5,268 nucleotides of DNA from Bacteroidota bacterium (GTDB lineage: Bacteria; Bacteroidota; Ignavibacteria; Ignavibacteriales; Melioribacteraceae): NCBI GenBank assembly GCA_021814855.1, contig JAKAHQ010000156.1:1-5268 (forward strand), given 5' to 3'. Positions 1 through 5,268 of the stretch are shown in pieces. The notes beneath the pieces are model-generated. The model did no database searches. It was not told the origin of the DNA and saw only the letters and a list, made by a program, of their open reading frames with translations. The position numbers were made by a program, and so were the translations under genes. Within the stretch, counting starts at the first letter, position 1. Every line of letters starts with the position of its first letter.

Positions 1-739
1 AGGATGGAAGTTTGTCTACCTGAGAGATTTTACCACGCCGGCAGAATTACCGGCAGAAATGAACGCGCTTAAAGCACAGCAGTTTAGATGGACAAAAGGC
101 GCGATAGAAACGATGAAGAAAATTCTTCCCCTTGTTTGGAAATCGAAAATCCCTCTTCGTGTTAAACTGCAGTCAACTTTCCATTTATCAAACAATATCG
201 TATTCCCGTTTATACTTCTCGCCGGTATTCTCAATGTTCCGCTAATCTTTATTAAGAATGCCGGGCCGTATTGGAGCTTCTTCAACTTCATGGCAATATT
301 CGTTATCGCTTTCATCGGTTCGTTTTTATTTTATCTTTTCTCGCAAAAAGACGTGCATACGGATTGGAGAAAAAAGATTGCGCTCTTTCCTCTTTTTATG
401 GCCGGAAGTATGGGCTTTGCGTTAAACAACACTCGCGCGGTTATAGAAGGATTAATGAGCCGGAAAAGCGAATTTGTAAGAACACCAAAATTTAAAGTCG
501 TTGATAAGAAAGATGCTCTTTCGCAAAAAAATAAATATTTGGCAAAGACAAAAGTACAGCCGTCAACTTACATCGAGCTGCTGCTGGCAGTCTATTGTTT
601 GATAGGCGTGGTTGCGGCAATTTACTTTTTGGAAATCGCCTCTATTCCGTTCCAGTTGATGTTCTTCTCGGGATTTGCAACGGTTTCCATAATGTCTTTG
701 AAACAAGCATCTGCAAAAAAACATCAGCTGGCAGAGTGA
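1..739 (+). CDS. Family 2 glycosyltransferase, cellulose-synthase-like, C-terminal part (5' truncated)
   Basis: The reading frame is open from base 2 and ends at TGA 737-739, giving 245 visible residues; the start lies outside the window. The family makes polysaccharide at the inner membrane by adding sugars from a nucleotide-sugar donor to a growing chain. The QxxRW signature of processive GT2 enzymes is visible as QQFRW at visible residues 26-30 (bases 77-91). It follows a stretch (FVYLRD...PAELPAEM) typical of the end of the catalytic domain. Hydrophobic segments follow at about residues 65-84, 92-114 and 126-146, then the motif RKSEFVRTPKF (154-164), common in cellulose-synthase-like family proteins. 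Two more likely membrane helices lie at about 190-211 and 216-232. Only the C-terminal half is present, since relatives run to about 500 residues. The sugar and product cannot be read from this part. Its stop overlaps the GTG start of the TPR gene, suggesting one operon and a functional pairing. Confidence 0.9.
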   Translation, partial: GWKFVYLRDFTTPAELPAEMNALKAQQFRWTKGAIETMKKILPLVWKSKIPLRVKLQSTFHLSNNIVFPFILLAGILNVPLIFIKNAGPYWSFFNFMAIFVIAFIGSFLFYLFSQKDVHTDWRKKIALFPLFMAGSMGFALNNTRAVIEGLMSRKSEFVRTPKFKVVDKKDALSQKNKYLAKTKVQPSTYIELLLAVYCLIGVVAAIYFLEIASIPFQLMFFSGFATVSIMSLKQASAKKHQLAE

Positions 740-1386
740 GTCTAACATCCGGAACAAACGCGGATAAGTTTAAGCTTATCTACGAGTTTAACAACAGGTC
801 GCCCCTGTTTGCATACGTAGCGGCAGACGAAATTGAGCACGGCAGCGTTTACGATGCAATAAAAATTTTGGAAGACGGATTGATTTTGCATCCGCGCTAC
901 CCTTCTGCCTATTTTATTATGGCTCTCGCGCAAGCTTACTCGGGCGATGAAGATTCCGCCGTTAAATATGCTTTGGAAGGAAGTCATCTCATCGGGTCGG
1001 AGGAATCGTTTCACTCCTACGAAGAACAAATTAAAAAAATTATTTCGGAAAGAAACGGCCTCGCGCATCCAAAGCGTCCTACCTTTCTTCAAGAGGAAAA
1101 AGAAGAAGAACCGGCGGCCGAAAAGAACGGAGACGAGCTTGAAATACTTGCTGAAAAATTAAGCAAGGCAAAAATCAACGCGAAAGAAGTAAACAATACT
1201 TCCGAAGAACTTTCTCTTCCGCAATACGACGGTAAAATAATATCGGAAACGATGGCGGAGATTTTCATCTCGCAGAAAAATTTTGAAGAGGCAATTTCCA
1301 TTTACAACGAGTTGATGCTTTCCAAACCGGAAAAGATCGATTTCTACGAGAACAGGATTGAAGAAATAAAAATGATGATGGGATAA
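736..1386 (+). CDS. TPR-repeat protein
   Basis: This is a 216-residue soluble protein with no signal peptide or membrane segment. I place the start at GTG 736, which overlaps the upstream TGA (GTGA) and implies translational coupling. An in-frame ATG at 595 lies 144 bases inside the glycosyltransferase gene, and the residues it would add look like an out-of-frame shadow. Two TPR-like helical hairpins lie at about residues 24-54 (FAYVAADEIEHG...AIKILEDGLILHP) and 57-87. A charged, Glu/Lys-rich linker follows (about 115-165), including a run encoded by GAA/AAA repeats near base 1095. A third TPR lies at about 168-200 (ETMAEIFISQKNFEEAISIY). TPRs bind other proteins, so a role as a cytoplasmic partner or scaffold of the adjacent glycosyltransferase is an inference from overlap only. 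There is no good Shine-Dalgarno before the GTG. Exact function is not recognised. Confidence 0.85.
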   Translation: MSLTSGTNADKFKLIYEFNNRSPLFAYVAADEIEHGSVYDAIKILEDGLILHPRYPSAYFIMALAQAYSGDEDSAVKYALEGSHLIGSEESFHSYEEQIKKIISERNGLAHPKRPTFLQEEKEEEPAAEKNGDELEILAEKLSKAKINAKEVNNTSEELSLPQYDGKIISETMAEIFISQKNFEEAISIYNELMLSKPEKIDFYENRIEEIKMMMG

Positions 1387-1395
1387 AGTCTCATC

Positions 1396-1426
1396 AGAAA
1401 ATTTAGATAATTGATTTTCTATTTTT
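1396..1426 (+). terminator. AT-rich hairpin with T-run, first of two
   Basis: A perfect 7-bp inverted repeat, AGAAAAT (1396-1402) and ATTTTCT (1414-1420), encloses an 11-base loop. It is followed by A and five Ts (1421-1426). It begins 10 bases after the TPR stop codon. The stem is weak because it is almost all A-T, so on its own it would be a poor terminator. Its position directly before a stronger hairpin makes a tandem arrangement plausible. Confidence 0.4.
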
Positions 1427-1429
1427 AAC

Positions 1430-1456
1430 AGACGCTGAACCGGCGTCTTTATTTTT
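1430..1456 (+). terminator. Rho-independent terminator ending the GT2-TPR unit
   Basis: A 6-bp GC-rich stem, AGACGC (1430-1435) with GCGTCT (1443-1448), encloses a 7-base loop and runs straight into a T-rich tract (TTTATTTTT). This has the shape of an intrinsic terminator for transcription coming from the TPR gene. It ends only two bases before the ATG of the downstream glycosylase gene. Either that gene has a promoter within or upstream of the hairpin, or read-through past this hairpin is part of its control. Confidence 0.7.
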
Positions 1457-1458
1457 AT

Positions 1459-2067
1459 ATGACGGCCTTCACAAAAAAACTTGCGCAAAACTTTTATACG
1501 CGGGAACTTCATAAAGTAGCGCACGATCTCCTCGGGAAAATTTTTGTCAGGAAAAAATCCGGTAAGCTGTATGCCGGCAGAATAGTAGAGGTTGAAGCAT
1601 ACGACGGCTCTATTGACGAGGCTGCTCACACATTCAGAGGAAAGACTAAACGCAACGAGGTTATGTTTAACACCGGCGGATTGCTTTACGTTTATTTTAC
1701 CTATGGGATGCACTTTTGCTGCAATGTAGTAACCGGCAAGGAGAACGAAGGGAAAGCTATTTTGATTCGCGCGATAGAACCGGTTGAAGGAATCGATTTG
1801 ATGATGCTTAACCGTTACGGCAAAAAGGAATTAAGCCGCAGCAAGCTGATTAATATTACAAACGGCCCTGCCAAGATTTGCCAGGCGTTTGAAATTGAAC
1901 GGAAGGAAAACGGAACCGATTTGACCGGCGACGAAATTTTTATTTGCGATGCGCCCAAGGTACCCTCAATAAATATGGCTGTCTCGCCGAGAATCGGTAT
2001 AAAAAAATCTGTAGATTTGCCCTGGCGCTATTACATTAAAGATAACCCGTTCGTATCGAAGAAATGA
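1459..2067 (+). CDS. mpg: 3-methyladenine DNA glycosylase (Mpg/AAG family)
   Basis: This 202-residue protein belongs to the Pur_DNA_glyco family (PF02245), which flips out and excises alkylated or deaminated purines (3-methyladenine, hypoxanthine) to start base excision repair. Aligned by eye to human AAG from memory, the key residues are present. The catalytic Glu125 corresponds to E46 in RIVEVEAY (41-48). The base-stacking residues Tyr127, His136 and Tyr159 correspond to Y48, H57 and Y79. Asn169 and Arg182 correspond to N89 and R104. The segment VMFNTGGLLYVYFTYGMHFC (68-87) is the family core. Length is normal for bacterial members, and the N-terminus from ATG 1459 matches the usual family start (FYTRELHKVAHDLLGK, residues 12-27). 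No Shine-Dalgarno is visible; the bases before the ATG are the T-tract of a terminator hairpin. The TGA overlaps the ATG of the next gene (ATGA, 2064-2067), so the two are probably co-translated. The enzyme looks intact and active. Confidence 0.95.
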   Translation: MTAFTKKLAQNFYTRELHKVAHDLLGKIFVRKKSGKLYAGRIVEVEAYDGSIDEAAHTFRGKTKRNEVMFNTGGLLYVYFTYGMHFCCNVVTGKENEGKAILIRAIEPVEGIDLMMLNRYGKKELSRSKLINITNGPAKICQAFEIERKENGTDLTGDEIFICDAPKVPSINMAVSPRIGIKKSVDLPWRYYIKDNPFVSKK

Positions 2068-3101
2068 ATTTTCCGAAAAATATACTTATAGTCCGGACCG
2101 ATCGAATCGGCGATGTTGTGCTTTCGCTCCCCCTTGCTTCAATCATAAAAAAATTTTACCCGGATACAAAAATTACTTTTCTGCTCAGGGAATACACACG
2201 GCCGCTTGCCGAGGGGAATCCATTTATAGATGAAGTAATAACGTTGAAAGAAAAAGAAGGCAAGCCCTCTGTAAAAGACAACATCGCACAAATTAAAAAC
2301 AAGTTCGATGCATGTGTTGTTGCGTTTCCGACCTACCCGATTGCGTTAATACTTTTTATGTCGAATATCCCGGTGAGAATCGGAAGCGGTTACAGATGGT
2401 ACTCTTTCCTCTTCAATAATAAAGTGCGCGAGCACCGCAAATACGGCGAACGCCACGAGCTTGAATATAATGTCCGCATGCTCAAACAGCTCGGCATCGA
2501 TTACCCGGTAAATGAAAACAATGTCGAATTCGGAATTGTACCTTCGCAGGCGGAAGAGATGAAAATCGCTAAGCAAAAGGAACTGAGGGAAATAAATTTT
2601 TCCAAGCCGGTTGTTATAGTTCACCCCGGCAGCGGGGGAAGTTCGATCGATTTCCCGGCGGCAAAAATGAAAGCGCTCGTCGAATCGCTGTCCAAATTAG
2701 ATATAGGCGTATTAATCACCGGCTCGCAATCGGAGAAGGAACTTTGCAACTCGATGGTTGTAAGCGATAACGTGATTAATGCTGCCGGCAAATACAATCT
2801 TGCGGAACTTACCGCGTTGATTAATAAAAGCGATTTGATGATTGCAAACTCAACCGGACCGATTCACATCGCAGCAGCGCTCGGCAAATATGTGATCGGC
2901 TTTTATCCAAAGATTGCGGCATGCGCGCCTAAAAGATGGGGACCGTATACAAACAAGAAAATTATTTTTTCGCCGACGATAGATTGCAAGGACTGCACCC
3001 GTTCCCAGTGCGAAAAATTAAATTGCATGGACAGCATTAAAGTAGAAGAAGTATTGATCAGCTCGGAAATAATACTTCGTAAAATTTTAGCGGAGAAATA
3101 G
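2064..3101 (+). CDS. GT9 family glycosyltransferase (ADP-heptose:LPS heptosyltransferase-like)
   Basis: This 345-residue enzyme has the two-domain GT-B layout of the WaaC/WaaF family, which transfers heptose from ADP-heptose to the lipopolysaccharide core on the cytoplasmic face of the inner membrane. The N-terminal domain opens with NILIVRTDRIGDVVLSLP (6-23), in which D17 matches the catalytic Asp13 of E. coli WaaC. The C-terminal domain has HPGSGGSS (187-194), a GSQSE stretch (220-224) near the ribose-binding glutamate, and NSTGPIHIAAALG (262-274). Late cysteines at 308, 311, 316 and 321 form a CxxC-x4-C-x4-C pattern. By eye, the donor-phosphate lysine of WaaC (Lys192, in KHWP) falls on I195 (IDFP) and Asp261 falls on S263, so donor and acceptor are uncertain and I give no symbol. 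The gene overlaps the glycosylase stop by ATGA and is followed four bases later by the DUF3108 gene, consistent with one operon. Confidence 0.9.
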   Translation: MNFPKNILIVRTDRIGDVVLSLPLASIIKKFYPDTKITFLLREYTRPLAEGNPFIDEVITLKEKEGKPSVKDNIAQIKNKFDACVVAFPTYPIALILFMSNIPVRIGSGYRWYSFLFNNKVREHRKYGERHELEYNVRMLKQLGIDYPVNENNVEFGIVPSQAEEMKIAKQKELREINFSKPVVIVHPGSGGSSIDFPAAKMKALVESLSKLDIGVLITGSQSEKELCNSMVVSDNVINAAGKYNLAELTALINKSDLMIANSTGPIHIAAALGKYVIGFYPKIAACAPKRWGPYTNKKIIFSPTIDCKDCTRSQCEKLNCMDSIKVEEVLISSEIILRKILAEK

Positions 3102-3105
3102 AAGA

Positions 3106-3954
3106 ATGCTTACTAACGGGAATAAAAATTTCTTGCAATCATTTGCACACGTTGCGGCCATGCGGGGTTTATCATTGATTTTCTTGCCCTTGTTCATGTT
3201 CTTAATTATTGCTGCTCCAGTCCTTTACGCACAAAAGACCGAGTTCCGGAAAATTCAGAACAATGCATTTAAAGTCGGCGAGAAATTAACATTCCAGGTA
3301 AGCTACGGATTTGTTACTGCAGGAATAGCAGAGTATTCAATACCGAAAATTGTTAAGATAGCGGGACGAGACGCTTACAACGTTATGTTCAACGTAAGTT
3401 CGGTTTCGGCATTCGACCCGTTTTACAAAGTGCGCGATCACTACGAAACATATATTGATGTTGACGGGTTGTTTCCGTGGCGTTTTGAGCAGCACATCCG
3501 GGAGGGCGGATACAGCCGCGACTTCTCAGCTTTCTTTGATCAGCGGAAAGGAAAAGCCAAAACCAGCGAGGGATCATACGACATCCCCAAATACGTTAAC
3601 GATATCGTTTCCGCTTTCTACCTTGCCCGCACTTTCGATTACTCAAAGATGAAGGAAGGCGATAAAGTTCATCTCGAAAATTTTTACAAGGATAAAGTTT
3701 ATCCTCTCGACGTAGTATTTAGGGGAAGAGAAACGGTTTCCGTAAAAGCGGGAAAATTTAAATGCATTATTCTGGAGCCACTTGTACGCGAAGGCGGGTT
3801 ATTTAAAAGCGACGGAAGTATTGTTGTTTGGCTTACCGAGGATCAGCTTAAGATTCCCGTTAAAGTTAGAACAAAGGTTTTAATCGGAGCTATCGACGCC
3901 GAACTTATCGGTTACAGCGGTCTTGCCGGAGAGCTCAAATCGAAAGTCAATTAA
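3106..3954 (+). CDS. Exported DUF3108 protein
   Basis: This 282-residue protein has a signal peptide followed by a DUF3108 (PF11306) domain of unknown function. The hydrophobic segment at residues 22-41 ends in VLYAQK, suggesting signal peptidase I cleavage after A42. The residue after it is Gln and there is no lipobox cysteine, so it should be periplasmic or surface-exposed rather than a lipoprotein. Family-like features include FKVGEKLTFQVSYGFVTAG (55-73), the DHYETYID stretch (111-118), and the C-terminal VVWLTEDQLKIPVKVRTKV (240-258). The start at ATG 3106 is four bases after the GT9 stop, with a weak purine-rich lead (GGAGAAATAGAAG). An in-frame ATG at 3160 (M19, followed by RGLSLIF) would give a more typical signal peptide, so the true start is uncertain. 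Position in the run suggests an envelope role linked to the GT9 product; this is inference. Confidence 0.87.
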   Translation: MLTNGNKNFLQSFAHVAAMRGLSLIFLPLFMFLIIAAPVLYAQKTEFRKIQNNAFKVGEKLTFQVSYGFVTAGIAEYSIPKIVKIAGRDAYNVMFNVSSVSAFDPFYKVRDHYETYIDVDGLFPWRFEQHIREGGYSRDFSAFFDQRKGKAKTSEGSYDIPKYVNDIVSAFYLARTFDYSKMKEGDKVHLENFYKDKVYPLDVVFRGRETVSVKAGKFKCIILEPLVREGGLFKSDGSIVVWLTEDQLKIPVKVRTKVLIGAIDAELIGYSGLAGELKSKVN

Positions 3955-4014
3955 ACAGCGGAAGCGGCGCAATTTTTCATCAAGAGAAGAGATATTAATT
4001 GTCCTTCCTTTTTT

Positions 4015-4022
4015 TATATTTG
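4015..4022 (+). promoter_or_regulatory. Candidate Bacteroidota-type -7 promoter box before the CPBP gene
   Basis: TATATTTG exactly matches the Bacteroidota -7 consensus TAnnTTTG and sits seven bases before the ATG at 4030. Transcription from it would give an mRNA with almost no leader. The only nearby -33-like TTG (3999-4001) is 13 bases upstream of the box, shorter than the usual spacing, so support rests on the -7 box and its placement in a 75-base gap. No convincing terminator hairpin is visible between the DUF3108 stop and this box. Confidence 0.45.
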
Positions 4023-4029
4023 TAATTAA

Positions 4030-4974
4030 ATGAACGAGGAAATTCAAAATCAGCAATCCTCGCAAGAGGATAAGCCGCAGGAGACAAAACCGTTTTCAAC
4101 ACTGCCTCCTTTAATAACCGCGTTTATAGCGCTGTTCGGAATTTTTTTGCTTTACCAGGTGGGCGGCGCATTACTTACGCTTGCAATATTCGGGCTAAAT
4201 TTTGAGAAGGCGGATGTAAACGCACTGCGGCTTCTAACCATGGGCGGTCAGCTTCTCTTAATTCTTCTTCCTACTTTAATTTTTGCAAGAGCTGTTTACC
4301 ATGAAAATACTTCGTTCATCCTTCGCATGCGCATTCCGACATTTAAAGAGATAGGCGCTTTCATATTCGGTTTGATTCTTCTAATGCCGCTTCTCCAAAA
4401 TTTCCTTTCGATTCAAAATTTTGTTATTCAAAAATTAGCTTCGTCAAATTTACTCCTGAAAAAAATATTCGACATGCTCGACCAGATTGACAAGCTTGTC
4501 GACAAAACCTACGGCAGTCTTTTAACGTCTCATTCCATGTTCGAAGGGTCGTTCATAATTTTTATAGTTGCGGTAATTCCGGCCATTTGCGAGGAGATGC
4601 TTTTCAGGGGACTTGTGCAAAAAAGTTTCGAGTTAAAACTGGGTCCGTTGTGGAGTATAATAATCACGGCGTTATTCTTTGGTCTATATCATTTTAATCC
4701 TTACGGATTGGTAGCGCTGGTTGCGCTGGGAGCTTACTTCGGTTATGCCGCATACCAGTCAAATTCTATTTTTGTCACCATGTCTCTTCATTTCATGAAT
4801 AATTTTATTTCCGTGGTTGCGTTCATGATCTTGGGGAGCGACGAACTGATTAATACCAGTGTGGGACAAAAAATACAAATTGTTCCGCAGTTGATAAGTT
4901 TTGCAGTTTTATCGGTCATTTTCTTTTCATACATTCTTTTCATAAAAAGAAACTATAACAAGCTAACCGCTTAA
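4030..4974 (+). CDS. CPBP (Abi) family intramembrane metalloprotease
   Basis: This 314-residue multi-pass membrane protein belongs to the CPBP/Abi family (PF02517), relatives of the Rce1 CAAX prenyl endopeptidase. All conserved motifs are visible. Motif 1 is EEMLFR, giving EExxxR at E188, E189 and R193. Motif 2 is FGLYH, with H221. Motif 3 is HFMNN, with H254 and N258. These glutamates and histidines form the presumed catalytic site inside the membrane. A Gln/Glu-rich, proline-containing soluble tail (residues 1-27) precedes about eight hydrophobic segments, roughly at 28-54, 71-90, 107-126, 173-187, 206-220, 225-242, 246-268 and 287-304. Bacterial members are proposed to process peptides or envelope proteins, but the substrate here is unknown. 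The ATG at 4030 has no Shine-Dalgarno and lies just after a TATATTTG box, which suggests a near-leaderless transcript. The zinc-ribbon/DUF2007 gene follows after 15 bases. Confidence 0.93.
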   Translation: MNEEIQNQQSSQEDKPQETKPFSTLPPLITAFIALFGIFLLYQVGGALLTLAIFGLNFEKADVNALRLLTMGGQLLLILLPTLIFARAVYHENTSFILRMRIPTFKEIGAFIFGLILLMPLLQNFLSIQNFVIQKLASSNLLLKKIFDMLDQIDKLVDKTYGSLLTSHSMFEGSFIIFIVAVIPAICEEMLFRGLVQKSFELKLGPLWSIIITALFFGLYHFNPYGLVALVALGAYFGYAAYQSNSIFVTMSLHFMNNFISVVAFMILGSDELINTSVGQKIQIVPQLISFAVLSVIFFSYILFIKRNYNKLTA

Positions 4975-4979
4975 GAAAG

Positions 4980-4986
4980 AGGAGGT
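4980..4986 (+). promoter_or_regulatory. Strong Shine-Dalgarno site
   Basis: AGGAGGT is a seven-base match to the anti-Shine-Dalgarno end of 16S rRNA, with AGGAGG ending four bases before ATG 4990. It fixes the start of the last gene. It stands out because no other gene in the window has a comparable site. It suggests independent, efficient translation of the DUF2007 protein even when made from the CPBP transcript. Confidence 0.85.
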
Positions 4987-4989
4987 TGT

Positions 4990-5268
4990 ATGATATGTCC
5001 AGTATGTGAATCTGAATACGTCGAGGGAATTAAAGTTTGTGCCGATTGCGGTACGGAACTAATTCCCGTCGAAGAATTTGAAGGCAACTTAGTTCATCCT
5101 AAAGACTGGGTTATTGTTTATACCTGCGCCGATCCCCTGGTAGCCGAAATGCTGAAAGCTAATCTTGAAGGAGCCGAAATTGAAACAATTATAATTTCCC
5201 AGAAGGACAGAAATTACCCCGTCGGAGGAGATTTATCCGTTGTAAAATTGCTTACAAAAAAAACCGAC
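4990..5268 (+). CDS. Zinc-ribbon plus DUF2007 protein (3' truncated)
   Basis: The open frame begins at ATG 4990 behind a strong Shine-Dalgarno and runs off the window after 93 residues with no stop. The N-terminus is a compact zinc ribbon: C3-P-V-C6, ten residues, then C17-A-D-C20-G, a CxxC-x10-CxxC arrangement expected to bind one zinc. From about residue 40 (DWVIVYTCADPLVAEMLKA, 39-57) it matches the DUF2007 pattern (PF09413, annotated as a putative prokaryotic signal-transducing domain), with alternating strands and helices. The later YPVGGDLSVVKLL (76-88) looks like a continuation of the same domain. The family's biochemical role is not established. The gene sits 15 bases after the CPBP protease gene, probably in the same transcript. 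A soluble cytoplasmic location is inferred because no signal peptide or membrane segment is visible. Confidence 0.82.
   Translation, partial: MICPVCESEYVEGIKVCADCGTELIPVEEFEGNLVHPKDWVIVYTCADPLVAEMLKANLEGAEIETIIISQKDRNYPVGGDLSVVKLLTKKTD

Noticed and set aside
595..735. Upstream ATG extension of the TPR protein
   Set aside because: It lies within the glycosyltransferase gene, and its residues look like out-of-frame coding (rich in Cys, Gly and Arg, with no repeat pattern). The GTG at 736 fits the operon layout better.
742..1092. 116-residue open frame on the minus strand
   Set aside because: It is fully antisense to the TPR gene, with no recognisable domain and no start signal.
1090..1113. 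GAA/AAA-rich run as a tandem repeat
   Set aside because: It is imperfect and simply encodes the Glu/Lys-rich linker of the TPR protein.
1420..1427. TATTTTTA as a -7 promoter box for the glycosylase gene
   Set aside because: It misses the final G of TAnnTTTG, has no -33 element at usable spacing, and is part of the T-run after the first hairpin.
1159..1713. 184-residue open frame on the minus strand
   Set aside because: It spans the TPR gene end, both hairpins and the start of the well-supported glycosylase gene. Its residues resemble no family and it has no ribosome site; it is an antisense shadow.
3955..3980. Possible terminator after the DUF3108 gene (GC-rich run then a T-run)
   Set aside because: The GC-rich bases (GCGGAAGCGGCGC) have no complementary arm, so no stem forms ahead of the Ts.
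4030..4974. CPBP/Abi gene as a phage abortive-infection or bacteriocin immunity system
   Set aside because: The Abi name is historical. There are no toxin, bacteriocin precursor or phage-related genes nearby, so a general membrane protease is the safer reading.

Overview
The window carries seven protein-coding genes, all on the + strand and tightly packed. The first and last are cut by the window edges. I see no RNA genes, mobile elements, CRISPR arrays or gene-free stretches longer than 75 bases. The DNA is AT-leaning. Most genes lack a clear Shine-Dalgarno site, one intergenic gap has a box matching the Bacteroidota -7 consensus TAnnTTTG, and the protein sequences resemble those of the Bacteroidota/Chlorobi/Ignavibacteria group. 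I infer a member of that group, perhaps an Ignavibacteria-like bacterium, with moderate confidence. No taxonomic marker gene is present.

Layout: (1) positions 1-739, the C-terminal half of a membrane-bound, cellulose-synthase-like family 2 glycosyltransferase. (2) Positions 736-1386, a TPR-repeat protein whose GTG start overlaps the glycosyltransferase stop (GTGA). (3) Positions 1387-1458, a short gap with two consecutive terminator-like hairpins. (4) Positions 1459-2067, an Mpg/AAG-type 3-methyladenine DNA glycosylase with its recognised active-site residues intact. (5) Positions 2064-3101, a GT9 (ADP-heptose:LPS heptosyltransferase family) glycosyltransferase overlapping it by ATGA. (6) Positions 3106-3954, an exported DUF3108 protein. 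(7) Positions 3955-4029, a gap with a Bacteroidota-type -7 box. (8) Positions 4030-4974, a CPBP (Abi) intramembrane protease homologue. (9) Positions 4990 to the end, a zinc-ribbon plus DUF2007 protein preceded by the only textbook Shine-Dalgarno in the window.

The genes probably form three transcription units: the glycosyltransferase-TPR pair, the glycosylase-GT9-DUF3108 run, and the CPBP-DUF2007 pair. Most products act at the envelope (polysaccharide synthesis, sugar transfer, a periplasmic or exported protein, a membrane protease). The DNA repair glycosylase is the functional outlier. I found no evidence for a new defence or mobile system. The most useful leads are the variant donor-site residues in the GT9 enzyme, the repair gene coupled to a sugar transferase, the tandem hairpins ahead of the repair gene, and the CPBP/DUF2007 pairing.
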